A stretch of 64,000 bases of DNA from Chryseobacterium sp. G0186 (GTDB lineage Bacteria; Bacteroidota; Bacteroidia; Flavobacteriales; Weeksellaceae). Position 1 is the first letter of the stretch. Every line of letters begins with the position of its first letter. The translations under genes and the position numbers were made by a program. Location: contig NZ_CP033918.1 of NCBI RefSeq assembly GCF_003815675.1, positions 4,464,001 through 4,528,000 of the forward strand, written 5' to 3'. Positions 17,524-25,812 of the stretch are shown piece after piece. A model generated the notes under the pieces. The model did not search any database. It was not told the DNA's origin and saw only the letters and a program-made list of their open reading frames with translations.

Positions 17524-17654
17524 CGAAAAATAATGGAAATCCTTTGTGGTAATACGATATGGCGATTTACTAAAAGTATATTAAAAGTAGATAAAAGTTT
17601 TTTTTTATCTAAAAGGAAAATGAAGATGAAAAATTTGCTTTAAAAAGAAAAAAA

Positions 17655-18488
17655 ATGAATTGCGAAGAAATTAAACAAAAAATAGGAATCAGAACTGTTC
17701 TGGAATCGTTCAACTTATTTCCGTCCAAAGAAAACCGAAGAACGGCTTTTTACTTTGCAATTGACAGAGAGGAGAGGACACCCAGTTTATCTGTTGATTT
17801 TGTGAAAAATAGAGCATTTGATTTCGGGACTGGCAAAAGCTATGATGTGATTTCAATTGTGCAGCAAATTAATCAATGTTCTGTTTCTGATGCTTTGAAA
17901 TACTTGGCAAGGTTTGGCTTTTCTGTCCAGAATGATATTCAGAAAGTTGATTCTAATCAAGAATTGGAATACGAAATCTTAAAAACGAGTGAAATTAGGC
18001 ACTTTGCATTAGTTCAGTATTTAACATCACGAAGAGTTTATGAGCAAAAGGATTTGGTCAGAGAGATTCATTACAAAATGAATGGAAAAAAGTATTTTGG
18101 AATAGGCTTTTTAAATGACTCTGGTGGTTTCGAAATACGAAACAAATATTCTAAAATCTGTTTGAGTAAGAAAGATGTTACATTAATAAAAACTCAAAAT
18201 AATAACTTTGATGAAATTGCAATCTTTGAAGGCTTTTTCGATTACCTTACTTACAGAAATATGGAAAAAGAACAAAGCTCAGATTATCTGATTCTCAATT
18301 CTACATCAATGCTTTTTAAAGTTGAAAACGAATTGAAGAAGTATAATAAAATCTCACTGTTTTTAGATAATGACTCCAATGGAAAATCTGTCAAGTCTAA
18401 AATTGAAAAACGATACAAAAATGTAGAAGACTGTTCCGTGATTTATGAGTCGTATAATGATTTGAACGAGTGGTACTGCAACATTTAG
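17655..18488 (+). CDS. TOPRIM primase-like protein, 277 aa
   Basis: A DnaG-like mobile-element primase. The N-terminus mimics the CHC2 zinc-finger region (FYFAIDREERTPSLSVD, then FDFGTGKSYDVISIVQQIN) but lacks the zinc-binding Cys/His ligands. The C-terminal TOPRIM domain shows the catalytic glutamate in AIFEGFFDYLTY (about 188-199) and the DxD-type motif in LFLDNDSNG (about 235-243). It lies just after the iterons and so probably primes replication of the element or of the transferred strand. Confidence 0.82.
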   Translation: MNCEEIKQKIGIRTVLESFNLFPSKENRRTAFYFAIDREERTPSLSVDFVKNRAFDFGTGKSYDVISIVQQINQCSVSDALKYLARFGFSVQNDIQKVDSNQELEYEILKTSEIRHFALVQYLTSRRVYEQKDLVREIHYKMNGKKYFGIGFLNDSGGFEIRNKYSKICLSKKDVTLIKTQNNNFDEIAIFEGFFDYLTYRNMEKEQSSDYLILNSTSMLFKVENELKKYNKISLFLDNDSNGKSVKSKIEKRYKNVEDCSVIYESYNDLNEWYCNI

Positions 18489-18543
18489 AGGGTGTTTTTT
18501 ATTTAAATATTACGAGAAAAAATGATGGAGAAATAAAATTATT

Positions 18544-19095
18544 TCAAATATTACTGAAAATGAATTCGCATCTTTTGTCGATATTTTCCTTAGGAACTTC
18601 AATAACTTTATAACCAAATTTTGTATAAGTCTGTTTCATTAAATCAAAAGTATATACTGCCTCTTTCCAAGTTTGTTTTCTTTCATTATCTGTTTCGTAG
18701 ATGTCTAACCAAGGTGGCAGGATAAATACTTTTTGATTATATGGATTTGAGCGTACAACAGCCACTATCTCATCGGATACAGGAATATTCTCCATTTCCA
18801 TATAACAGATTGCACCCAAAATTCCTCTATCAAAGAAAACTGTTTTATCCAAAACTTCGCTTGTTACTTTTTGATAAGTTTTTAAAGAAGCCTCAAACAT
18901 CAACTCCGCATATAAAATTTTATTCTTCCACGGCAGTCCTTCACCATTAATCTGCATCTGTTGTTTAATAATTTGGCGGGCATCTTCAGGAATGACACGT
19001 TTTCCCTTAATTTCAAGTGCATTTAGTAAAGTTGTCTTTCCAGCTCCAGGTCCGCCGGTAATAACAAATAGATGTTGGGATTTATTTTTGAGCAT
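18544..19095 (-). CDS. P-loop AAA/kinase-like ATPase, 183 aa
   Basis: Walker A is GGPGAGKT (residues 14-21), with a probable Walker B/lid region around KTVFFDRGILGAICYME. The family resembles the small AAA_28-type ATPases or nucleotide kinases found singly in many bacteria. It reads against the primase gene and is separated from the histone-like gene upstream on its strand by a hairpin. Cytoplasmic. Substrate not predictable. Confidence 0.75.
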   Translation of the reverse strand: MLKNKSQHLFVITGGPGAGKTTLLNALEIKGKRVIPEDARQIIKQQMQINGEGLPWKNKILYAELMFEASLKTYQKVTSEVLDKTVFFDRGILGAICYMEMENIPVSDEIVAVVRSNPYNQKVFILPPWLDIYETDNERKQTWKEAVYTFDLMKQTYTKFGYKVIEVPKENIDKRCEFIFSNI

Positions 19096-19121
19096 AGATT
19101 TTTATTTTGGTATTCAAAAAC

Positions 19122-19147
19122 AAATCCCAACTGAAAAGCTGGGATTT
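19122..19147. terminator. Hairpin terminator between histone-like gene and ATPase
   Basis: AAATCCCA pairs with TGGGATTT across about ten bases. On the reverse strand it is followed by a T-rich run (GTTTTTG), so it should end the histone H1-like transcript; on the forward strand it is followed by TATTTTTTA. Confidence 0.65.
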
Positions 19148-19162
19148 ATTTTTTATCAATTA

Positions 19163-19339
19163 TTATTTCTTAGATTCTTCAACAGAGATTTTTCTAAAGT
19201 CTTTAAATAATTTACTTAGTTCCAAAGCAGATTTTCTTGCTCTAGTTCCAGCTGCTTTGTTTCCTTTTTCAACTTGTTGGTTTGCTTCTGTAGTGAACGC
19301 CTCAAATTCTGCGTTGATTTTTTCGATAAGTTCTTTCAT
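19163..19339 (-). CDS. Histone H1-like protein (Bacteroidota type), 58 aa
   Basis: The reverse-strand frame starts MKELIEKINAEFEAFTTEAN and contains KGNKAAGTRARKSALELSK, the conserved core of the short lysine-rich histone H1-like proteins of Flavobacteriia. Length (58 residues) matches the family. It binds DNA non-specifically. A copy within an accessory element may act as a stealth nucleoid protein, an idea borrowed from plasmid H-NS homologues. It is followed by its own hairpin. Confidence 0.85.
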   Translation of the reverse strand: MKELIEKINAEFEAFTTEANQQVEKGNKAAGTRARKSALELSKLFKDFRKISVEESKK

Positions 19340-19601
19340 AATGTATGTTTATATATTTAATAAGACCGCAAATATAAATTTTTATTCCTTTTTATAAGCA
19401 CTTTTAAGCCTATTTGCAAATTTTTTATAGAATGATAAATCATCAAACTATTTGAATTTCATTTTACAAAAGTCAGAATGTGAAAAACGATTTTTTTCTA
19501 ATGGATTTTCCTTTGTTTTTCGTTGACAAAAACTTCATTGAACCAATTCATAACTGTGGTTTGTGCTTTTTACTATTGCAAATGTAGGATAGCATCATTC
19601 A

Positions 19602-19703
19602 CTCAAAAAAATCTTTTTGGGTTTCTACAAAAATTCTTTCCACTTCATTCCAATAATTTTTCCAGACACTCCTAAATCCTTCGGACAAAAAGATTTCAAG
19701 CCC
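19602..19703. repeat. Repeat A, copy 1 (about 102 bp)
   Basis: This block begins CTCAAAAAAATCTTTTTGGG and ends AAAAAGATTTCAAGCC. It is about 85-90 percent identical by eye to 25555-25655 in the same orientation. Both copies stand upstream of a gene module that ends in repeat B. Neither copy has a consistent open frame. The 660-base stretch 19340-20003 holds, besides this repeat, the hairpin at 19701-19741 and a boxA-like site, and otherwise no gene. Confidence 0.75.
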
Positions 19704-19741
19704 GATTCACCACTGTAATCCATTACGGGAAGTGAATCGGG
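19701..19741. repeat. Perfect 10-bp-stem hairpin after repeat A1
   Basis: CCCGATTCAC pairs exactly with GTGAATCGGG over a 21-base loop, with GTTTTGTG following. It could be a factor-independent terminator insulating the SSB operon or a leader structure. It is absent after repeat A2. Confidence 0.55.
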
Positions 19742-19823
19742 TTTTGTGTGCCTGATGCTTTCCTATAATCATAGGCAAAGAAAAAGCCGGAACCTCAGTT
19801 ATACTAATCAATTCAACTCAAGA

Positions 19824-19835
19824 CGCTCTTTGACA
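19824..19835 (+). promoter_or_regulatory. boxA-like antitermination sequence
   Basis: CGCTCTTTGACA closely resembles rRNA-leader boxA elements (E. coli TGCTCTTTAACA; Flavobacteriia rRNA leaders carry CTTTGACAT). It stands 169 bases before ssb. It may recruit the Nus machinery to keep the long SSB-PRTRC transcript going. It could be chance. Confidence 0.35.
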
Positions 19836-20003
19836 TCAACGAAAAAACAAATAGAAAAACAACAAAATATACTGTTTTTCAAAACTTAAATATAAAAAAG
19901 AGAGCCGAGTGTCCTCGATACCAAATCAAATCACTCAAGATTTTAATCATTAATAAAATAAATAATTATCAACGAAATCATTAACAAAATAAATCGAAAC
20001 ATT

Positions 20004-20402
20004 ATGAACACAATTATCGGTAGAGTTACCAAAAACGCAGAAATCAACATCTTAAAAAACGACAAGCAAGTTGTGAATTTTTCAATAGCCATCAATGACA
20101 GCTACAAAAATAGACAAGGAGAAAAGGTGGAGCAGACCACTTATTATAATTGCGCATATTGGCAAAGTCCTAATGTCGCAAAATCTTTAACTAAGGGAAC
20201 TTTGGTTGAACTATCAGGCAGAACGAGTTCAAATGCGTGGATAGGTAAGGATGGAGAGATAAGGTCTGGATTAAACTTCCATACTTCAAATATAAAGTTT
20301 CACGGAGGAGGAAAACGAGAAGATGTACAAAACTTTGTGACAGAAAAAGCGCAAGACAAAAAAACATTTGCGGAAGATACAGACGACGATCTACCATTCT
20401 AA
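20004..20402 (+). CDS. ssb: Single-stranded DNA-binding protein, 132 aa
   Basis: An OB-fold SSB. The N-terminal region has NIIG-type strand MNTIIGRVTKNAEINILKND, YYNCAYW and LVELSGRTSSNAW, and the C-terminal acidic tail ends DTDDDLPF, the usual docking tip. It protects single-stranded DNA during replication or transfer of the element. It is the first gene of the module starting with repeat A1 and leads the PRTRC genes, with about 270 bases of leader from the hairpin at 19701. Confidence 0.93.
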   Translation: MNTIIGRVTKNAEINILKNDKQVVNFSIAINDSYKNRQGEKVEQTTYYNCAYWQSPNVAKSLTKGTLVELSGRTSSNAWIGKDGEIRSGLNFHTSNIKFHGGGKREDVQNFVTEKAQDKKTFAEDTDDDLPF

Positions 20403-20414
20403 TTAGTGAAATTT

Positions 20415-20624
20415 ATGGAAGCACAATTTAATTTTCAGATAAAGCAGAAAAAAGACAAACGAGGATGGGAAGACATAGAAGTTTATTATCTCACCGAATG
20501 TGACAGAACTACAGCAGTACGATATGCAAGAAAGATTTCCAAGATCTTTAAATCAGAAATCCGATTAACACAAGGGGCAGAACCTCTTAAAGTAAGTGGA
20601 ACTTATATCTACGAAACCAATTAA
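20415..20624 (+). CDS. Small hypothetical protein, 69 aa
   Basis: I chose the ATG at 20415; a GTG nine bases earlier is possible. The sequence MEAQFNFQIKQKKDKRGWED and RKISKIFKSEIRLTQGAEPL suggests a small alpha/beta protein. No family recognised. It lies between ssb and the 143-residue gene, all on one strand with short gaps, so it is co-transcribed with the PRTRC cassette. Confidence 0.55.
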   Translation: MEAQFNFQIKQKKDKRGWEDIEVYYLTECDRTTAVRYARKISKIFKSEIRLTQGAEPLKVSGTYIYETN

Positions 20625-20640
20625 CAAGAAAAATTAGAAA

Positions 20641-21072
20641 ATGAAAAAATCAATCAAACCAACCGAATATTTTTTAATAAAAGCAAAGAGCGAATGGGAC
20701 GACTGTGATTTTGCAATTATACATATCACCGAAGAATGGAAAAAAATCCAAAAGAAAAGATTGGAAGTTGTGAAAATTGTGAAAAATGATTCTGATTTGA
20801 AATGGCTCAACTATGAAGATGTCAAAGTTGAGTTTTTCAAATTCTCTAAAGAAAACTACCCTCAAATTGAAGAATGGCTTTCAGAAAAAAATCAATTTTT
20901 CGTCGAATTGGAAAAAGATGATTTGAAACAACTTTTACAACCCGAACACGATTTGCACAACCGTCAAATGCAAGTTTTTAAGAGCGGAAATGCCATCTAC
21001 AACGCATTCGGAAAACACACAAGCGAAGAATTTTTTACAGAAGAATTTTCATTGGAGGAATTCACAAAATAA
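20641..21072 (+). CDS. Hypothetical PRTRC-locus protein, 143 aa
   Basis: A charged soluble protein (SEWDDCDFAIIHITEEWKKI; later LLQPEHDLHNRQMQVFKSGN) with no motif I recognise. It sits in the SSB-PRTRC operon, 16 bases after the preceding gene and 33 before the PRTRC E gene. Probably a conserved accessory of Bacteroidetes PRTRC cassettes. Confidence 0.55.
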   Translation: MKKSIKPTEYFLIKAKSEWDDCDFAIIHITEEWKKIQKKRLEVVKIVKNDSDLKWLNYEDVKVEFFKFSKENYPQIEEWLSEKNQFFVELEKDDLKQLLQPEHDLHNRQMQVFKSGNAIYNAFGKHTSEEFFTEEFSLEEFTK

Positions 21073-21105
21073 TTTATAGATTCAAAATTTCACATCATAA
21101 GAATT

Positions 21106-21657
21106 ATGCAGACCAATTTTTTCAGACATATAGCAAAAATGGACTTAACAGGAGATTTGCAAATCACACTTCGTCCAACGACTGAAAATTGCTTTGTTCT
21201 TTCCATACTGCTCAGTAATGAGCAGTGTGGAGACGAAGCAAGGAAATTGATTCCACCTCTCAATCTTCGTGGTACAGCAGAGGAACTCGATAACGGTTTT
21301 TTTGAACAAATAACGACACCATTGCAAACCGCTTCTGGATTGATGGTGGATATGGAAGCTTTTATGAAGCAACTTGAAGAAGTTAAAAAGAAATCGGCAA
21401 TGGAAAAGGAAAAGACGGACAAGGAAAAAAAGGAAAAAGATACCAAAGAAAAAAAGTATAAAGAAGCATTGCAAAAAGCCGAAGAACTTGAAAAAGAGGG
21501 AAAATATAAAGATGCTTGGACAGCACTTCCAAAAGCATCAGATTATCCCGACTTCGCCGAAGTTATCCGCGGTAAACAAGACGAGTACTCCAAATTTCTT
21601 GCCCCCAATCTTTTTACTGAAAGCAATGACAACAATGTACCAACTGAAACTACCTAA
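21106..21657 (+). CDS. PRTRC system protein E, 183 aa
   Basis: A component of the ParB-related ThiF-related cassette found on plasmids and integrative elements; biochemical role unknown. The N-terminal domain (about 1-85: ITLRPTTENCFVLSILLSNE, ARKLIPPLNLRGTAEELDNG) is the PRTRC E signature. A very lysine/glutamate-rich coiled coil follows (about 85-140) and then a short globular tail (WTALPKASDYPDFAEVIRGK). It precedes PRTRC C by 17 bases. Confidence 0.85.
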   Translation: MQTNFFRHIAKMDLTGDLQITLRPTTENCFVLSILLSNEQCGDEARKLIPPLNLRGTAEELDNGFFEQITTPLQTASGLMVDMEAFMKQLEEVKKKSAMEKEKTDKEKKEKDTKEKKYKEALQKAEELEKEGKYKDAWTALPKASDYPDFAEVIRGKQDEYSKFLAPNLFTESNDNNVPTETT

Positions 21658-21674
21658 CCTTAAAAATCTTAAAA

Positions 21675-21893
21675 ATGTTACTTGCAACACTATTAGAACG
21701 AGTTTTTGTTTTGAAACACAATGGACACGAAATAAAACTTACAGACCCCGAACCTAAATGGAGTGTAGAAGCTGTGATGAATTTTTACGCTAATACTTAC
21801 CCAATATTAACCACTGCAAAAGTTTCAGCACCGCAGATTAAAGATGATACTATACAGTACAAATTTGAAAGTGTAATGGGGACTAAGGGATAG
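21675..21893 (+). CDS. PRTRC system protein C, 72 aa
   Basis: A short protein matching PRTRC C in size and sequence style: ERVFVLKHNGHEIKLTDPEP, then WSVEAVMNFYANTYPILTTA and a C-terminal KFESVMGTKG. Function unknown. Its position between E and B is as in the canonical cassette. Confidence 0.85.
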   Translation: MLLATLLERVFVLKHNGHEIKLTDPEPKWSVEAVMNFYANTYPILTTAKVSAPQIKDDTIQYKFESVMGTKG

Positions 21894-21970
21894 ATAAATA
21901 TTGCGACTTGTTAAGAGCAAATAACTTTAAATCCAGTCCTCATTTTTCAGCAACCAACAACAAAATAAAA

Positions 21971-23137
21971 ATGAATGCAACAAAAAATCATATCGGGAAA
22001 AATCAAGTTACCGGAAGAAAGACAACAAGAAGAGTTACATCAACAATTGGGCAGGTTCGCTCATTGGCTTCAAAAACCAAAGACCTTGAACGAAATTCGG
22101 AAAGACAAACAGAAGTCTGTACCAATAGCAATGCTTCCAATGGTTTTCTGAAATGTAAGTTTCTACCAAAACAAGAAGAAGTTTCACATTTTCAAGGTAG
22201 CAAGAAAATACTTAACACAGAAAGGGACTTTTATAAGTCCCTTTCTAAATTTTCCAAACAGTATGGAGTAGAGCCAATGCAAACAAAAGACTTTGGTTTT
22301 CCATATAATTTGGCTTTGGCAATGTGGGATATAAAAACGAAAATGAAACAGGCTAATGCGGATTGGAATCAATTCAAACTCATACGAACTAACAAAAAGT
22401 TTCATTTTGCAAAAGAAGAACAGTTCTGCACTAATACATCACTTTATTTTATTCCCGTTGTACCACTTTTTAAAATGCTTCACGACAAAATGTGTAAAAA
22501 GAATGCTCAACTTTTACTTTCGGTTTTTAGTTACCTTTATCATATTGCCAACGTTCCATATTATAGACAACAAGCTAGTTATCTGTATTGGATATACGAA
22601 ATGCACGAAGGATGGATGGAGGAGGATGAAGCAGGAGAGGATTCACATCATTATTGCAGAGAGTTTGAAATGTCAAAGAATATAGGAGACAAAATAGAAC
22701 GAAAAATTTTTAATATTAAAAATTTGGATTTTTTTGAACAGCGTTTGAAGTGTTTTAAAATCCAAAATGAATTTGACATCATTTGCCACAAAGTTGCTTC
22801 CGAAGCTTTTGCTCTTTATTCAGAATATCCAAATACAACAATTTTCAGAAATAAACCATCATCTGAAGAAAACCCGCACGATGACGATTATTCCAATAAA
22901 GCTATATCAATGGATATGTACATTTCATTTGTAGCTAACACCAAAGGCTGTTTGTACAATAATATTGAAGATAGCATTAATGCGGAGTTCAATGAATACG
23001 GAAGCATTGAAGAGCCAACTATTTACTTACCTATTAATGGAACAGAAATTCCAAAAGCGGATTTTGATTTTGAATATCGTTTATTCGCTTTAATGGAAAA
23101 ATTACATCAAGTATTAACCTGTAAAAAATTAGAATGA
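21971..23137 (+). CDS. Hypothetical protein in the PRTRC F position, 388 aa
   Basis: The N-terminal 90 residues are basic, serine/threonine-rich and probably disordered (GRKTTRRVTSTIGQVRSLAS). The body is helical with several cysteines and a highly acidic patch (EGWMEEDEAGEDSHHYCREF, about 209-228). I chose the ATG at 21971 over the TTG at 21908. Its position between PRTRC C and B suggests it replaces or diverges from PRTRC F. It overlaps the PRTRC B start by four bases. Confidence 0.6.
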   Translation: MNATKNHIGKNQVTGRKTTRRVTSTIGQVRSLASKTKDLERNSERQTEVCTNSNASNGFLKCKFLPKQEEVSHFQGSKKILNTERDFYKSLSKFSKQYGVEPMQTKDFGFPYNLALAMWDIKTKMKQANADWNQFKLIRTNKKFHFAKEEQFCTNTSLYFIPVVPLFKMLHDKMCKKNAQLLLSVFSYLYHIANVPYYRQQASYLYWIYEMHEGWMEEDEAGEDSHHYCREFEMSKNIGDKIERKIFNIKNLDFFEQRLKCFKIQNEFDIICHKVASEAFALYSEYPNTTIFRNKPSSEENPHDDDYSNKAISMDMYISFVANTKGCLYNNIEDSINAEFNEYGSIEEPTIYLPINGTEIPKADFDFEYRLFALMEKLHQVLTCKKLE

Positions 23138-23856
23138 ATAATGTAATTGACACCAACAAATATTTCGGAATACTGTACGAACCAAAATCTGCATTGGTTT
23201 TTTACGAATCTTTAGATAAAAATGAAATGTACGTTGAACATTTTGATATGGACAGAAATGGAAATCCAGTCAATGCACATCCGTTAACTGTTAATGAAGC
23301 AAAAGCGTTAGCAAAATCATTAGTCATTGATGAAGAAATCGAGAAAGCCTTTTTAAAATCTAAAGGAATCTTAGCCAATAACATTTTGCATATTAACCCA
23401 AGCCAAAAAGGTTCAGTGATTTGGTACACCAAAGCACAAGAACGACAAATGTATTTTGTGAAAAATCTGGAAATACCCAGCGGAAAAGCAAAAGTTCCTG
23501 CAATGCTATGGATTGCGGATACAGAAACTCTTTCTGTTTTTGCATTATCAAACGATAAAAGACCAACAGAAAAAACACCATTGCATTATGCTCCATTTTT
23601 CAACGTCTATAATGACGGTGATGTTTGTATGGGAACTGTAGATATAAAAATTAAAAACTCAGCTTCGGTCGAAGAATTTATAGAACAATGGGAGAACTAC
23701 TTTTTCAATTCTTATTTCAGCCATTTGGTAGGTAATCATAATCCTATTGATGGGAACTTAGTCAACCTTTGGAAAAAATTGCTTGAATCAAATGAAGCTT
23801 TTCCTGTCAAAATGTTAAAGAAAAACAATAAAACCCTCAAAAATTTATTACGATGA
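23134..23856 (+). CDS. PRTRC system protein B, 240 aa
   Basis: Matches PRTRC B in length and in the late motif FFNVYNDGDVCMGTVDIKI followed by WENYFFNSYFSHLVG. The start ATG overlaps the preceding stop (ATGA), and its own stop overlaps the ThiF start the same way, so three genes are translationally coupled. Function unknown; the cassette is associated with plasmid-type maintenance. Confidence 0.85.
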   Translation: MNNVIDTNKYFGILYEPKSALVFYESLDKNEMYVEHFDMDRNGNPVNAHPLTVNEAKALAKSLVIDEEIEKAFLKSKGILANNILHINPSQKGSVIWYTKAQERQMYFVKNLEIPSGKAKVPAMLWIADTETLSVFALSNDKRPTEKTPLHYAPFFNVYNDGDVCMGTVDIKIKNSASVEEFIEQWENYFFNSYFSHLVGNHNPIDGNLVNLWKKLLESNEAFPVKMLKKNNKTLKNLLR

Positions 23857-24656
23857 TTGCAACAAAAATAATGGTTCATTTTGCAGACAATTCTTTGCTT
23901 AGTCCGACCAACCCAATTTCATTAAACCTAATTGGAGGAGGAGGGACAGGTTCTAAAGTTTTAACAGCTTTAATGGAAATGAACCACAGTCTTATTGAAT
24001 TAGGACACGCAGGATTACAGGTTCGTCTTTGGGATGATGATATTGTCACAAATGCCAATATAGGCAGACAACGGTTTGCAGAATGTGAAAGAGGATTGTA
24101 TAAATCCGTTGCGTTAATCAACCGCATCAATCGATGGGCAGGAACCAATTGGAAAGCCGAAACACAAAAGTTTGAAAAAGATAGCTTCGGCAGATTTTCA
24201 GAAGATGCTAAAGCAACGATTACAATGACCTGCGTAGATAATGTACAGGCAAGGTTTGGTGTTGCAGAAATTTTAAAAGAGAGAGATGATTATAAAAGTT
24301 TCAGCAATCAACCTAAATATTGGATTGATTTTGGGAATGGTAAACATACGGGGCAAGTCTTGTTATCTACTGTTGGAAGCTTAGCACAACCAAAATCCGA
24401 TAAATATGAAACAAGAAGTAATCTTCCATTTATTACTGAGGAATTCGGAGAACTTCTAAAACAATCCGAGACTGAGGACGATACGCCAAGTTGCAGTCTG
24501 GCAGAAGCTTTAGCAAGACAAGATTTGTTTATCAATTCAACTTTGGCTCAAATGGGATGTTCGCTTTTGTGGAATTTGTTCTGTGATGGATTAACTGAGA
24601 ACAGAGGTTTTTTTCTTAATCTAAAGAACTTCCATTCTCAAGCGATTAAATTGTAG
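23853..24656 (+). CDS. PRTRC system ThiF-family protein, 267 aa
   Basis: An E1-like adenylating-enzyme fold. The nucleotide loop GGGGTGS lies at residues 28-34, LRLWDDDIV-type acidic strand end (RLWDDDIVTNANIGRQRF) binds the ribose, and TMTCVDNVQARF is the later strand. It should adenylate a small protein or peptide C-terminus, but no ubiquitin-like partner with a GG end is obvious nearby. It is the last gene of the cassette and is followed by repeat B1. No ParB-type PRTRC gene is present in the window. Confidence 0.88.
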   Translation: MIATKIMVHFADNSLLSPTNPISLNLIGGGGTGSKVLTALMEMNHSLIELGHAGLQVRLWDDDIVTNANIGRQRFAECERGLYKSVALINRINRWAGTNWKAETQKFEKDSFGRFSEDAKATITMTCVDNVQARFGVAEILKERDDYKSFSNQPKYWIDFGNGKHTGQVLLSTVGSLAQPKSDKYETRSNLPFITEEFGELLKQSETEDDTPSCSLAEALARQDLFINSTLAQMGCSLLWNLFCDGLTENRGFFLNLKNFHSQAIKL

Positions 24657-24683
24657 ATTTTGCTGTCCGATGAAAGTCGGGCG

Positions 24684-24798
24684 GCAAAAATGCAATTCCT
24701 TCCTGAGGTCGGAAACGCATTTTTGCAAAATAAGGAGCAACCCTATTTCAAAAAAATTGCCTTGTTTTGGCTTTAGATATTTTTGAAAAAAGGATGCG
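24684..24798. repeat. Repeat B, copy 1 (two-hairpin element)
   Basis: This block lies directly downstream of the PRTRC ThiF gene. It is about 75-80 percent identical by eye to 26715-26828. The first hairpin pairs CAAAAATGC with GCATTTTTG (internal TTCC/GGAA). The second pairs GCAACCCTATTTCAAAAA with TTTTTGAAAAAAGGATGC. Both folds are kept in the second copy. It closes the module opened by repeat A1 and may be a complex terminator, an RNA-processing signal or a recombination boundary. Confidence 0.7.
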
Positions 24799-24860
24799 GA
24801 GTATTTTATTTTTTTGAATTATTAAAATCAAGTAGATTCAAAAAATCTTGTTCAGTCATC

Positions 24861-25400
24861 TTAGTTCCAAACAACTTTTAAATCTTTAAATTCTAAGTTT
24901 GATTTCGTTTTCTCAAATGTATTTCTTTCAGGCTGTGAGGTCGTTTTGAATTTAAATATTTTGATAAACAATGGCTCACCTTGTATATCTTTAAATGAAA
25001 AATTTAGTCTGAAAGGAACATTTTTGGCCAATTCAGGAAATGGTTTGCTGGATTTATACAAGTCAATTTTGTGTTCATTACCTTCGATATCCACAATACT
25101 AATATCTTCGATTGTCATTTTTTTATTCTCATCCTTGGACATAATAAGGAAACTTATTTCAATGTTTTTCCCAGCTTTATTACCTGTAACTTTTGTGATT
25201 CTATAAGAAGAATTTTCTGTTTCTGTTTCAAGAATTGGCTTATTGATTTCAAGCACTTTTTTTAGATAATCGTTTTCAGAAGTCAAAACTTTATTGGTTG
25301 ATTGCAAAGCTTCGTTTTCTTTTTTTAGAGCTTCACAGTTCGTTTGGCTAAATCCTGATATTCCGATTAAAAGTAGTGATAATATAATTAGTTTTTTCAT
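24861..25400 (-). CDS. Secreted or periplasmic coiled-coil protein, 179 aa
   Basis: A signal peptide (MKKLIILSLLLIGISGFSQ) is followed by a short coiled coil (CEALKKENEALQSTNKVLTS, about 22-41) and a beta-rich domain (EISFLIMSKDENKKMTIEDI). No named family recognised. It reads opposite to the surrounding modules and lies exactly between repeat B1 and repeat A2, so it seems a separate insertion or spacer gene. About 150 bases of AT-rich DNA with no gene separate its start from repeat A2. Confidence 0.6.
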   Translation of the reverse strand: MKKLIILSLLLIGISGFSQTNCEALKKENEALQSTNKVLTSENDYLKKVLEINKPILETETENSSYRITKVTGNKAGKNIEISFLIMSKDENKKMTIEDISIVDIEGNEHKIDLYKSSKPFPELAKNVPFRLNFSFKDIQGEPLFIKIFKFKTTSQPERNTFEKTKSNLEFKDLKVVWN

Positions 25401-25554
25401 AAACCCTCTTTAATAATGTGTTTGTTGGATATTCAAATATACAATTATTGATTTTTATTTCTTGTTTTACAATCGAAAAAGGGTTCTAATTCTTATGCTT
25501 TTTTTCTGACTACATAGGTTGTTTTCAGTTTGCAAAAGTATAAATCCTTTTCTG

Positions 25555-25655
25555 CTCAAAAAATCTTTTTGGGTTTCTAAAAAATTCTTTCCACATCGCT
25601 TCAATAATTTTTCCAGACACTCCTAAAATCCTTCGGGCAAAAAGATTTCGAAGCC
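25555..25655. repeat. Repeat A, copy 2 (about 101 bp)
   Basis: Direct, imperfect copy of 19602-19703, from CTCAAAAAATCTTTTTGGGT to GATTTCGAAGCC. It shares the central ATAATTTTTCCAGACACTCC exactly. It opens the two-gene module at 25813-26653, which ends at repeat B2. The gap 25401-25812 contains only this repeat and AT-rich leader DNA. Confidence 0.75.
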
Positions 25656-25812
25656 TTCATTTCATTTTTCCATTCCGGTTTTGGCTGAAACTGGATTTCT
25701 ATCGTCAAAAAGCAATGAAAAACAACTCCATAATCAGAAAAAATTAAAACACAGCAATCTGTGACTTTTCCGAAAAATAAAACAAAATACAAACATTTTT
25801 AAAATTTCAATT

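Noticed and set aside
23876..24148. Reverse frame opposite the ThiF gene
   Set aside because: Antisense shadow; the forward frame has the ThiF motifs.
25601..25792. Reverse frame through repeat A2
   Set aside because: The corresponding frame in repeat A1 is interrupted, so the repeat is not conserved as coding.
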